A stretch of 34,341 bases of DNA from Phycisphaeraceae bacterium (GTDB lineage Bacteria; Planctomycetota; Phycisphaerae; Phycisphaerales; Phycisphaeraceae). The notes under the pieces are model-generated. The model did not search any database. It was not told the DNA's origin and was given only the letters and a program-made list of their open reading frames with translations. The stretch is taken from contig PAIY01000083.1 in assembly GCA_002704825.1 (NCBI GenBank), positions 1 to 34,341 on the forward strand, in the 5' to 3' direction. How positions within the stretch are numbered: position 1 is the first letter of the stretch; every line of letters starts with the position of its first letter. The position numbers and the translations under genes were made by a program. Shown here in pieces: positions 15,602 through 24,323 of the stretch.

Positions 15602-18600
15602 CTATTGCAGTTGCATCGTCTTGCGTTGATCGTCACCAACAATCCGATGTGTTTTACCATCCAGTGTCACCGTGACTTGCCCCTGCCCCATGACACTGAT
15701 CTGACATGTCGGGCCGACAGTCACTTCAACCGATGGTCCATCGGAGGTCACCGTAGTTTGGTCTGCGGTGATCTGGCCTGCTGCCATGAGCATCAGGTGT
15801 GTCACGTCACCGCGTTTTAGGACCGCCCCATCGGTTCCTACAAAATGCAGTCCGTTCAAATCAACGGTTGTGGTTTCACGGTTGTGTAACAAGCAATCAT
15901 CAATGCCATCACCCTGAACATGCGTACCAACGACTTGCTGGCCAATCTTGATCAGCGATGCGCTAACCGGCTGGCGCGATCCCAGCGGTCGGAGAATCGC
16001 GGTGTAATGTTTTGCTTTCTCCGCTGAGACCTGCAGATGTCGCATGGAATATGGCACGCGGTTCTTCTCCGCCGTCCCCAGGTTCAAGGTGTTGTCACGG
16101 ACCTGTTCATCGACAAACGCCTGGTCGGGCAGGAGCACCTGCAAGTCCGTGCCAAAGCGTCCGACGAAGCGGTAATCACCGTCAGCAACGCGCGTCTCGG
16201 TTTGGCCGACCACCTGCAGATGCCAATGCGATGGGATGGTTGGATCAAGATGCAGATCGTCATGCATCAAGACGTATTGATCCTTGATCCACCAGACGCT
16301 ACGTGCGTTGACCGGATCTTGGCAGTTAAAGCGTTCGAAGGCAACCTCCACCAACTCATGCCGACAATCATCGTTGAGAAAATCCGGCTCACCGGGGTGG
16401 ATCACTTTCGGGTTCACGCCCTTGGCAAATTGCAGATTGGGCAGTGAGGCAAATTCAGTAATGTGTCCCGGTGCCAAAGGCATGTGTGTATCGAAAAAGG
16501 ACAACGTAGAATGACGCCAGGCTTCGCCGTCTTCACCGCCGTCATAAATCAGCGGTTTGCCATCGACAAAGAGAATGATGCTGCCTTCGGTGCGGTGATA
16601 GCGATAGCCGCCGGGTCCGAGTTTAAAGAGCAGATAGAACTCGTTGGGTTTGTTGAAGTGATCGCGAAAAATACTGCCAAAGCCCTGGAGTTTTCGGCTG
16701 GCAAGTTGCGGTTGATCAATCACCTTGGTGTCAGCCACATGTGGATGCGACAGGTACAGCGGGATATCACCATGATTGCCTGCAATATTTTCACCATTGA
16801 CAAATGCCCATCGGAGCAGGTTGGCAAATTCAGTATCCGACTCATCGAAGAAGTCCGCCAGAATGGCCCAGTGCTCTGGGATTTCACTGCCCAGGGTGGC
16901 ATGATCACCAATCGGTGCCACACGACGGATTTTTTCCAGTTCCTGATAGGTCGCATCGTCACATGGCAAAGCCATCTGCGGGATGGTGCGTGGGGTTGGT
17001 GGCGTGAGTAAGAGAATCCCCCAACGCAACAATTCCTTGAGAAGCTCGATTTGTGAAGGATCAAGTAAACCGACTTCAGTCAGGCGGATAAGCAGATGCA
17101 AGCGACATTTCATGGCATGCAGATAGTAACACGCGGGATTTTCATACCAACGTCCGCTATCCGGTGTGCAGTAAGCAAGCATCCCACGCTGGGTTTGTTC
17201 GATGGTATGTTCGACAAAATCATCTGCATCTGGATTGCCACGAAAGACCAAACCGACTGTGCCAACGACATCCACACGATCAGCTTCAAAGTTTGCATTG
17301 CGCGAGCCATAGTTCCAATTCATAAAGTCGCGCGTGCGATGCAGGTGTCCCATCAGCATGAAAAACTGACGCAGTTCACGTTCCTCATCTGCGGTAAAAA
17401 TCCCGCTGGCTGCCAGCGCGTCATACTCTTCACACCATGGTGTGAGATTGCGTGCACCGACCGGTGAATACATGTCCGCATACTCCCGACCGAGTAATGC
17501 CATGCGAGATCGAATGGGCGCCTGTGCCATCAACTGCATCTTGGTTTGCCAGGCAATGAGCGGATCTGCCGTCAACAGAAACGACAGGCCACCGAAGCCG
17601 GGTTTACCCGCATGTTTCTGAACATGTTCCCATGCATGTTTGAACGCAGGTTGATCGTAGGTCTGACGCATCTGCATGATTCGCTCATCCGGTCCCCATA
17701 CCATCGGGCGCGGGTGTGCATCAGCCGTGTCCAACTCCCAACGCATAAAATCATCGAGTCTTGGCGATGAGTTTTTGTGTTGCAACTCGCAAAGGTGTTT
17801 GTGGACGCCGTCATTGAGATCGCGTTCGGAGACAGCAATGCCCCAGTAACGTTCGCCCTTGAACATGGGGAAACGGAAAGCGACCTTCGCTTCGGCATCA
17901 TCCCTTGCCGCCGTGTAATTGGCGGTGATCATGGAGATGGTCGAACCCACCATTTCCGGGTACGGCCAATCCAGTTCACGATTGCCATCCACCGGGCCGT
18001 GTGAGATTGCATCAAAATCGTCATCTTTCCATTCACCTCGTCGAATGGTAAAGACCGCAATAAAATCGTCCTCTTCCAGAGACTTGGGTGTCATCGCGTA
18101 GGCAAAGCCCTGGGGCGGAATCCACCAAGGTGTCTGTTCCTGCAGGCGGGCTAAAAGTCGATCCTGACCTCCATCGAGATTCTCCCAACTCCTGCCACGA
18201 TTCCCACCAATCCAATGCAGGTAACCTCGGCCACCAAGACAGTCGGGCATGACCAGTTCAAAACCACTGTCCGAAACCGTATGGGTTTGAATCACTTCGT
18301 GAGCAAGCAATGTCGGTTCACCGTCATAGGCTGTGAACGTGTAACTGAATTGCGATTGATCACTGAGTTGATAGGTCACGCGGACCTGCGTGCGCACAAA
18401 GCCCTGCTCGATGATCTGCGTCTGTTGGTTGATCACATCCAAGCCACCATCGAGATTAAATCGACCTTGCCCACGCCACTTGCCGTCCTGTCCCTGAATG
18501 GCCAATAGCGGGCCGGTGATCTGCTTCGAAGCGTAGGGAATGGCAAAGGCGGCGGTCTGCGTGTCAATGATCAGGCGTTGCTGCTCGGGTTCGATCTCAA

Positions 18601-19840
18601 GCGACAGATGTGTCGGGCGTGCGATATTGGAAGCAGGCTGTTCACCGCTGATGCGTCGGTAAATCACCAGACGTTTGACCGAGTAGGCGTTGAGACTTGT
18701 CATGCAAAGCACTTTGCCATCCGCCAACTGACAAAGCTGCGGGCGATCCGGGGATTGGGTATCCACAACGAAGATCGACTCAGGATCGACCTCCCCTTCC
18801 TGGAGTTCACTTGGACAATCCAGTGTCACCAACTGACGCGGGAAGTCATAAGCAAAATCGTTACGCAAAGTCGCATGGCCAATCCGCTCCCAGATACTCG
18901 AACGCGCTTTCCATAACTTGGGTAATGTCGGCAAGTCCATTGGCAAAGCCTTGGGCGGCGCACTTTCCCATGGCTTGATTTGCCGATCCAAATGCGTCGT
19001 GCGATCCGCATGCACCGTGATGTCTCTTGCAACAAAACGCGTGCTATTGGCATGCACATTGGGATCAAGACAAACAGCTAAAAACGCATGACATCCGACG
19101 GGAACCTGGTCCAGAACAAAGTGACCATTCGCATCGGTCTGCGTTTGCAGACTTTCAAGCTTGCCGATCTTCGGATCGTAATGCATGTCCGACGAGAAGT
19201 AAGACAGTGCATCAATGGGCTTATAATCCATCTCCAACCCCAGGACCACGCGGATATGCGCTGCGGGTTGATTGTCTTCAAGTAAAATTCTGCCGGTGAT
19301 CTGGCCGGTGTGTTTGACGGTTGTGACAGGTTTTGAGACTTCTTGTTTTTGCTTCTTGCGTGAGAGTAAACGCTGCTTGATGGATGACGGTAAATCCGCA
19401 TCAACATACATCACCGCGTAGTCATCAATGCGATCATGCTCTTCCTGCGATGGTGCGAGCTGATGTGCTTTTTCATACCAGTGGAACATTTTCTCCGACA
19501 TCATTTTGACGTATTCAAACTGGGTATAGCCTTGGGACTTTTCGATGGATGTGCGGTAAGCGCCGGTGTTATTAAACCGCCCGAAGTAGCGCATCTGCAT
19601 CAGGGCATGCTCAAAATCGCTGACATCGGATTGCTCGATGGCTGTGAGTGAAATCGGCATGTCCGCCAAACCGATCCCGACTTCAAAAAGTAAACGGTGA
19701 TAGTCCGCATCACTGATCTGTTCTGAGTGATGTGCAAGTTCACAATGCCGACGAGCGGTTTCGTAACACTGATCAGCAATGGCCTGCTGGATGAAATCAA
19801 GGTGTTGATTGGATGACGGTTTGGATGTTGTGATACTCAT
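15602..19840 (-). CDS. 1412-residue protein with heparinase II/III-like signature
   Basis: A giant, apparently cytoplasmic protein (no signal peptide). Residues 1-160 are helical, followed by a charged linker. Residues about 175-285 look like a carboxypeptidase-regulatory/CNA-B-like beta domain (GQITGRILLEDNQPAAHIRV, TDANGHFVLDQVPVG). A large beta-rich region (about 330-690) precedes a helical stretch (about 700-1000) with NWNYGSRNANF near 845 and GRWYENPACYYLHAMK near 900, resembling an alpha/alpha toroid. Around residues 1075-1115, GGYRYHRTEGSIILFVDGKPL and YDGGEDGEAW resemble the heparinase II/III beta-sandwich; more beta sequence runs to the end. A polysaccharide-lyase- or hydrolase-like role is inferred; I cannot assign a family. 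It lies convergent with GH95 and downstream of a LacI gene that may regulate it. The RBS before the ATG is weak. Confidence 0.75.
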   Translation of the reverse strand: MSITTSKPSSNQHLDFIQQAIADQCYETARRHCELAHHSEQISDADYHRLLFEVGIGLADMPISLTAIEQSDVSDFEHALMQMRYFGRFNNTGAYRTSIEKSQGYTQFEYVKMMSEKMFHWYEKAHQLAPSQEEHDRIDDYAVMYVDADLPSSIKQRLLSRKKQKQEVSKPVTTVKHTGQITGRILLEDNQPAAHIRVVLGLEMDYKPIDALSYFSSDMHYDPKIGKLESLQTQTDANGHFVLDQVPVGCHAFLAVCLDPNVHANSTRFVARDITVHADRTTHLDRQIKPWESAPPKALPMDLPTLPKLWKARSSIWERIGHATLRNDFAYDFPRQLVTLDCPSELQEGEVDPESIFVVDTQSPDRPQLCQLADGKVLCMTSLNAYSVKRLVIYRRISGEQPASNIARPTHLSLEIEPEQQRLIIDTQTAAFAIPYASKQITGPLLAIQGQDGKWRGQGRFNLDGGLDVINQQTQIIEQGFVRTQVRVTYQLSDQSQFSYTFTAYDGEPTLLAHEVIQTHTVSDSGFELVMPDCLGGRGYLHWIGGNRGRSWENLDGGQDRLLARLQEQTPWWIPPQGFAYAMTPKSLEEDDFIAVFTIRRGEWKDDDFDAISHGPVDGNRELDWPYPEMVGSTISMITANYTAARDDAEAKVAFRFPMFKGERYWGIAVSERDLNDGVHKHLCELQHKNSSPRLDDFMRWELDTADAHPRPMVWGPDERIMQMRQTYDQPAFKHAWEHVQKHAGKPGFGGLSFLLTADPLIAWQTKMQLMAQAPIRSRMALLGREYADMYSPVGARNLTPWCEEYDALAASGIFTADEERELRQFFMLMGHLHRTRDFMNWNYGSRNANFEADRVDVVGTVGLVFRGNPDADDFVEHTIEQTQRGMLAYCTPDSGRWYENPACYYLHAMKCRLHLLIRLTEVGLLDPSQIELLKELLRWGILLLTPPTPRTIPQMALPCDDATYQELEKIRRVAPIGDHATLGSEIPEHWAILADFFDESDTEFANLLRWAFVNGENIAGNHGDIPLYLSHPHVADTKVIDQPQLASRKLQGFGSIFRDHFNKPNEFYLLFKLGPGGYRYHRTEGSIILFVDGKPLIYDGGEDGEAWRHSTLSFFDTHMPLAPGHITEFASLPNLQFAKGVNPKVIHPGEPDFLNDDCRHELVEVAFERFNCQDPVNARSVWWIKDQYVLMHDDLHLDPTIPSHWHLQVVGQTETRVADGDYRFVGRFGTDLQVLLPDQAFVDEQVRDNTLNLGTAEKNRVPYSMRHLQVSAEKAKHYTAILRPLGSRQPVSASLIKIGQQVVGTHVQGDGIDDCLLHNRETTTVDLNGLHFVGTDGAVLKRGDVTHLMLMAAGQITADQTTVTSDGPSVEVTVGPTCQISVMGQGQVTVTLDGKTHRIVGDDQRKTMQLQ

Positions 19841-19865
19841 ATCGCAATGATGGCATCTGTGAAGA

Positions 19866-19922
19866 CAAAAGCAATCCTGCTTGAACTGATAGTTACCCAG
19901 AATTATTTCAGCAGTATCAGTT
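19866..19922. promoter_or_regulatory. Candidate operators upstream of the 1412-residue gene
   Basis: CAAAAGCAATC (19866-19876) matches CAAAAGCAGTC in the LacI promoter region (21035-21045) at 10 of 11 positions. Nearby, AACTGATA (19884-19891) and TATCAGTT (19915-19922) form an inverted pair whose centres lie about 31 bp apart. No strong -35/-10 pair was seen. Confidence 0.35.
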
Positions 19923-19971
19923 GCACTGAGAGTTAGTGGCGCGTGCCTGATCGTTGTGATGACAGGATGAA

Positions 19972-20988
19972 CTACTGACGCGGCTGGGCGACGGATTTTC
20001 GCTGAATGAGCGTTGTGCCGATCATGACCTGGCGTGGAGCAATATCGTTGCTGTTGATACTTTCATGCAGCAGCGCGAGGACTTCCGAAGCCAGTTGGTC
20101 CAATGGTTGGGCCAAGGTTGTCAGTGGCGGGTTCACGAATTCCGAGACGCAGGAAACTTCCATGCCGATGACGGAAAGTTCCTCTGGGATTTTGATATGC
20201 ATGAGCGTGGTCAACTCGTGCATTGCCTGAATGGTCAGGTCTTCGCCACCAATGACCAAGGCGGTGGGTTGGCTATCAAGCAATTCGGAGAGTGTCTGAT
20301 GCAAAGGTTGATGGTTGGTTACACCGATGAGCAGGCTCTCATGCGGAATCTGCGCATCGGTCATGGCAGCACGCAACCCGGCAACACGCTGCTCAAATCC
20401 CCAGTCATCCTCTTCTGCAATGAAGGCGATTTTCTGGTGTCCATTCTCAATGAAGTGTTCGCCTGCCAGACGACCACCCAGCGCGTGATCCGTTGCCACG
20501 CTGCTAAACGCATCCACGCCCTGACGATTGACCAGGACCACTGGCACGGACTCGAGGCTTTGGAGTTTCTCAAGCGTCTGCTGATCCCATGTCAAAGCAA
20601 TCACGCCATCGACAAAACGCGTCCCCAGTTGATCGACATTGTCTTCGGTGTAAATCTCCGCGGTGATGTCGTAGTGGGCCATCTCACAGATAAGCTGGGA
20701 TAAGGCAATGGGAACAAATCCGCCGTAGATGGCATAACGCATGCGGTCGACAACCAGCGCGACGGTACTGCGACGGACGGCAGCACGGGGCTTGAATCCG
20801 GCAGCGCGGGCAGCCGCCAAAACCTGGAGTCGGGTTTTTTCACTGATGCGCCCGCGTTGATTGAGCACGCGACTAATGGTGCTGGTCGATAGTCCAGTCT
20901 GTTTGGCCAAGTCATAGATGGAGGACAACTTCTTGTTCGTAGACTTGGTTGAACCCGTTTTCCTGGAGCCTGTGGACCGTTTACTCAC
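19972..20988 (-). CDS. LacI-family regulator with basic N-terminal extension
   Basis: 338 residues from a GTG at 20988 preceded by AAGGCGGCGAAG. The first 20 residues are rich in K, R, S and T and are not part of the LacI fold. The helix-turn-helix is SSIYDLAKQTGLSTSTISRVL (about 22-42). The hinge segment has FKPR and AAVRRST, and the effector domain follows (VALVVDRM, VDGVIALTW, GHQKIAFIAEEDDWG, SVIGMEVS, PPLTTLAQPLDQLA). It lies 131 nt upstream of the 1412-residue protein on the same strand and is divergent from a GNAT gene. A shared CAAAAGCARTC word in front of both genes suggests it controls itself and the giant enzyme. The effector is unknown. Confidence 0.88.
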   Translation of the reverse strand: MSKRSTGSRKTGSTKSTNKKLSSIYDLAKQTGLSTSTISRVLNQRGRISEKTRLQVLAAARAAGFKPRAAVRRSTVALVVDRMRYAIYGGFVPIALSQLICEMAHYDITAEIYTEDNVDQLGTRFVDGVIALTWDQQTLEKLQSLESVPVVLVNRQGVDAFSSVATDHALGGRLAGEHFIENGHQKIAFIAEEDDWGFEQRVAGLRAAMTDAQIPHESLLIGVTNHQPLHQTLSELLDSQPTALVIGGEDLTIQAMHELTTLMHIKIPEELSVIGMEVSCVSEFVNPPLTTLAQPLDQLASEVLALLHESINSNDIAPRQVMIGTTLIQRKSVAQPRQ

Positions 20989-21024
20989 CTTCGCCGCCTT
21001 CTATTACCTGGATATGAATGCTCA

Positions 21025-21050
21025 ATCATAGCTTCAAAAGCAGTCTTTTG
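21025..21050 (-). promoter_or_regulatory. LacI gene -10 box and CAAAAG-N4-CTTTTG palindrome
   Basis: A perfect TATGAT (21025-21030, minus strand) lies four bases from the inverted repeat CAAAAG-CAGT-CTTTTG (21035-21050), which fills the spacer and -35 area. No good -35 box is seen. An autorepression site is inferred. Confidence 0.4.
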
Positions 21051-21147
21051 CACCGTCGGATACACGTAGAAAGCAAATCTCAGGTGAGTGTGGTAAATGA
21101 CTATGCTAAACTGCCCCAAACGGTTTACCGCCTTTACGGAGTTTCCA

Positions 21148-21750
21148 ATGCCCCAGGTCAATCAGGTCAAGTGTGTGTTTGGCGAAGAAGCAGCATCGCA
21201 TGCAGCCGACCTTGCCCGCCTGCGGATCGCGGTGTTTCGTGAATATCCGTATTTGTATGACGGGGACATGGCCTACGAAAAGTATTACATCCAGCAATAC
21301 GTCCAGTCTCCTGGCAGTGTGATCGTACTGGCGATGGACGGTGATACGATTGTGGGGGCTTCGACCGCCCTGCCGCTTGCCGACGAGACACAGGCTTTTA
21401 AGCAACCTTTCATAGAGCAAGGAATCGCCCCGGCCAAGGTGTTCTATTTTGGCGAATCGGTGTTGCTGCCTGCCTACCGTGGTCAGGGAATTGGGCATCG
21501 CTTTTTCGATCAGCGAGAAGCGCATGCCCGGTCACTTGATCAGGATTTTGAGTACCTTGCTTTTGCTGCAGTGATCCGGGATGCCGATGATCCCAGAAGG
21601 CCTGAAGGTTATCGACCGCATGATGTTTTCTGGAACAAACGCGGCTTTACACCTGAGCCGGAGATGATCATGCAATTGCCATGGAAAGAGATTGGCAATG
21701 AGCAGGAGACGGTTCAATCATTGATGTTTTGGCTCAAATCATGCACGTGA
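21148..21750 (+). CDS. GNAT-family N-acetyltransferase
   Basis: 200 residues from the ATG at 21148, chosen because GGAG lies six nt before it; the frame is open from 21097. The acetyl-CoA binding signature is in VLLPAYRGQGIGHRFFDQRE (RGQGIG). Flanking strands VIVLAMDGDTIVGASTALPL and the C-terminal FWNKRGFTPEPEMIMQLPWK fit a GNAT fold. The substrate cannot be read from sequence. It is divergent from the LacI gene and is followed after 59 nt by the GntR-LacI regulator on the same strand, with which it may be cotranscribed. Length is normal for a single-domain GNAT. Confidence 0.82.
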   Translation: MPQVNQVKCVFGEEAASHAADLARLRIAVFREYPYLYDGDMAYEKYYIQQYVQSPGSVIVLAMDGDTIVGASTALPLADETQAFKQPFIEQGIAPAKVFYFGESVLLPAYRGQGIGHRFFDQREAHARSLDQDFEYLAFAAVIRDADDPRRPEGYRPHDVFWNKRGFTPEPEMIMQLPWKEIGNEQETVQSLMFWLKSCT

Positions 21751-21809
21751 TCAGGTTCATGCTAAAATGTGACATTGCCTTTAAACGATCCAACGGATGA
21801 ATCTGACAC

Positions 21810-22934
21810 GTGAAAACGAGCGAACAACCCGAATCACAAATGCCCACGATCGCCACGGGCCGATCGCCGTTGTATCTGGAAGCAGCCCGGCTCATCAAGC
21901 AGCGGATCAAGCATGGTGAATATCCTGCCCATTCGCTGCTGCCTTCGATTCGCCAACTCTCAAAATCCCTTGGTTTAAGTCATAATGCGGTCCAGCGCGC
22001 CATTCAGCAGTTGGAGACTGAGCGTATTGTCGAATCCCAGCACGGCATTGGTGTGAAGGTTCTGACGCCTGAAGATTGTGCGACCACCGCGCATTGGATT
22101 GCGTTGGTTCAGCCGTATCACAGCCTGGCGTCGGTGACGCTGCAGCGTGGGCTGGAACAGGCGATGGAAGACCGCTCCAACTTTTGCGTGGTCAAAACGT
22201 CGGATAACGATCCGCGTCGTGAGCAGCAGATCATTGACCACCTGATCGACAACGGCATTAACGGCTTGCTGCTTTGGCCGGTGGATAATGATGACAATAC
22301 GGATTATCTGAGCCAGGTCGTCAAGCGTATCCCGACGGTGCTCGTTGATCGTTTGATCCCGGGCGTGAGTACGCCTGCGGTGGTTCATGACTATGACCAG
22401 GCAGGTCGCGAGATGGTGGATTTTCTGGCCAGCAAGCAATGCAAAAATATCATGGTGATCTGTGATCCGGTTGCGATCCCGACGTTTGATGAACTGAAAA
22501 ATGCGATCTCAGATCAATGCAAGAAACATGGTGTGATCAAGGGCCTTGCCATTGCCGGTGAACCGGTATTACAAATCATCAACCAATGCCAGGATGGTGA
22601 TTTCACGCTAGCTGCTCAGCGAGCGCAGGTGATCGGGCCCATGCTCACCAGCGGGAAATATGACGCGGTGATCTGCCCGCAGGATCAGTACCTGAATTAC
22701 GTCCTTGCGCAACATGATTGGCTGGACATGCTCGGGGACATGCCGATTGTTTCGTTCCGACACCTGCATACATCGCGTGATCTGAAGCAGATGCATCGTG
22801 CCAACATCACCAACTGGATGATGGATCAATTGGGATTATTCCACAAAGCAATCACGTTACTTGACGAAGGCATGATCAAAGGCAACATGCGTCATCGCGT
22901 GGTACGTCAGGAATCCAGACGTCTGATCTCGTAG
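21810..22934 (+). CDS. GntR-LacI hybrid transcriptional regulator (AraR-like layout)
   Basis: 374 residues from a GTG at 21810; an ATG ten codons in is an alternative, and neither has a strong RBS. Residues 20-90 are a GntR winged helix (SPLYLEAARLIKQRI, LLPSIRQLSKSLGLSHNAVQRAIQQLE, ERIVESQHGIGVKV). The rest is a LacI-type sugar-binding domain (ALVQPYHSLASVTLQRGLEQ, NGINGLLLWPVDND, IPTVLVDRLIPG, VVHDYDQAGREMVDFL). This is the layout of AraR and related planctomycete regulators, which bind palindromes such as TTGTA..TACAA and respond to a sugar. Its targets are unknown; the TTGTATACAA site at 13059 is one candidate. A REP-like element separates it from the convergent GH5 gene. Confidence 0.88.
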   Translation: MKTSEQPESQMPTIATGRSPLYLEAARLIKQRIKHGEYPAHSLLPSIRQLSKSLGLSHNAVQRAIQQLETERIVESQHGIGVKVLTPEDCATTAHWIALVQPYHSLASVTLQRGLEQAMEDRSNFCVVKTSDNDPRREQQIIDHLIDNGINGLLLWPVDNDDNTDYLSQVVKRIPTVLVDRLIPGVSTPAVVHDYDQAGREMVDFLASKQCKNIMVICDPVAIPTFDELKNAISDQCKKHGVIKGLAIAGEPVLQIINQCQDGDFTLAAQRAQVIGPMLTSGKYDAVICPQDQYLNYVLAQHDWLDMLGDMPIVSFRHLHTSRDLKQMHRANITNWMMDQLGLFHKAITLLDEGMIKGNMRHRVVRQESRRLIS

Positions 22935-23015
22935 TGCATCTGACGCATATGTTCATAACGTGCCTTCTCGCGACTGTGCTCACGATTGCAACGTGCATAA
23001 ACAATCGCCCACTTC

Positions 23016-23100
23016 CGTCACGCCCGCGCAGGCGGGAGTCCAGTGATACATGCAAGCGTCAACAGAATGCCACTGGATTCGGGCCTTCGCGGGAATGACG
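23016..23100 (+). repeat. REP-like double-hairpin element, copy 3
   Basis: 85 bp between the 3' ends of two convergent genes (stops at 22934 and 23122). It starts CGTCACGCCCGCGCAGGCGGG, with a CAGTG spacer border, and ends TTCGCGGGAATGACG. It aligns with the reverse complement of 9191-9275 and with 15488-15578. Confidence 0.85.
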
Positions 23101-23121
23101 AATCGAATTTCTGTTTGGCGA

Positions 23122-24276
23122 TTAATGACGCGAACGGCTTGAATCCTGCAGGTTTCGATCCATGAAATGCTTGACCACCTTGGCCCGCTCGGTTGGTGTC
23201 TGGGAAAGCCTGGCTTGCTGCGGGGTGTCAAAGTCATCGGTGTGTTCCAGGCTCCAACCCGGCCATTCATCCAGCGCGTGGTAGGACCAATCCCAACCCA
23301 GTTCCTCGTAGAGTTCGATGCTGTCACGCAGGTATTTTTCAGCATCCGGCGCCCACTTGATTGCACTGAATTCACTGATGTAAACACGCACCTTGTGTCT
23401 TTGTTGAAAGTCGATCAACGGCTTGAGTTCGGTCCGCAGGCGACTCTTGTCCCACCAGCCGCCGCCGGTGTCTGAATACTCGCCGGGCCAGGGTTGGTGC
23501 ATATCCAGATAGGCTTGTTTGAGATCCGTCTGCTTGATGTTCTTGATCCCCTGATGGGTGTATTGATGCGGCTGGTATTGGTGTGTTGCATAGATGATGT
23601 AATCATCTTTCAAAGGTTCAAAGTCCTTAAACGCCCAGCATAATCCGCCGGGTCCGACTTCGATGACCACGGGATGCTTTTTGTCGATTTCGCGGATGGC
23701 ATTGATGGCTTGCTGAGCCCAGGAGCGCCAGTGTTTGGGGGGCTTGGGAAAGTCCTGCCAATCCAGGGGTTCGTTAAGGATCTCGAACCAGATGTCCTGG
23801 TCACGGTCTTTGCAGATTTGAGCGATTTGCTGCCAACACTTGATGAGCAATTGGCGATTGGAATCATCGTTCCAGAATGCAGTGAGTTTCTCGCGTCCCT
23901 TGGGATAGTTCAGGGCATTGTCATTAGGCAACTCAAAGAGACAGAGCACCGCGGTCATCCCAAGCTTCTTGCACTGATCCAATTCACCGGGCAGATCGTT
24001 GATGATTTTATCCCAACTCTGTTGATAGGTGAGTTTCTGGACACGTGCCTGAAACTGCGTTCGGATCATGTAACGGACATGATTGGCATGCCACTTGTTG
24101 GCAGCTTTGTCGATGGACCTTTCCCGCATCCTGCCGACAGTGAACCCACGGAGAAGTTGCTTGCGTGCAGTCGAACTTTCAAGCGATTGGTTAAACGCCG
24201 GCAAGCCATCTTGAGCCGTAACAGGTATGGCAAATGACAAACACAGTAAGACCAACAACGGACAATGTCGCAACAT
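23122..24276 (-). CDS. Secreted GH5-like endoglycosidase (cellulase type)
   Basis: 384 residues; GGAGAG precedes the ATG by about 4-8 nt. Residues 1-21 are a Sec signal peptide (LLVLLCLSFAIPVTA, then QDG). The GH5 barrel follows: an RGFTVGRM start, NHVRYMIR, DIWFEILNEPLDW with acid/base E169, YATHQYQPHQY with the histidine/tyrosine strand, and VRVYISEFSA with nucleophile E302. Length suits a single catalytic domain without a binding module. GH5 is broad (cellulose, mannan, xyloglucan and others), so the substrate is open. It lies 47 nt downstream of a prepilin-like gene and is likely cotranscribed from the promoter at 25048-25075. This is the second prepilin-hydrolase pair of the window. Confidence 0.88.
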   Translation of the reverse strand: MLRHCPLLVLLCLSFAIPVTAQDGLPAFNQSLESSTARKQLLRGFTVGRMRERSIDKAANKWHANHVRYMIRTQFQARVQKLTYQQSWDKIINDLPGELDQCKKLGMTAVLCLFELPNDNALNYPKGREKLTAFWNDDSNRQLLIKCWQQIAQICKDRDQDIWFEILNEPLDWQDFPKPPKHWRSWAQQAINAIREIDKKHPVVIEVGPGGLCWAFKDFEPLKDDYIIYATHQYQPHQYTHQGIKNIKQTDLKQAYLDMHQPWPGEYSDTGGGWWDKSRLRTELKPLIDFQQRHKVRVYISEFSAIKWAPDAEKYLRDSIELYEELGWDWSYHALDEWPGWSLEHTDDFDTPQQARLSQTPTERAKVVKHFMDRNLQDSSRSRH

Positions 24277-24323
24277 AAAACTCTCCGGGTAACGGTTGAT
24301 TCAAAAAGAACAAGGTTGGAAAA

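Noticed and set aside
22980-23387. 135-residue minus-strand ORF
   Set aside because: It translates another REP-like copy and the GH5 gene out of frame.
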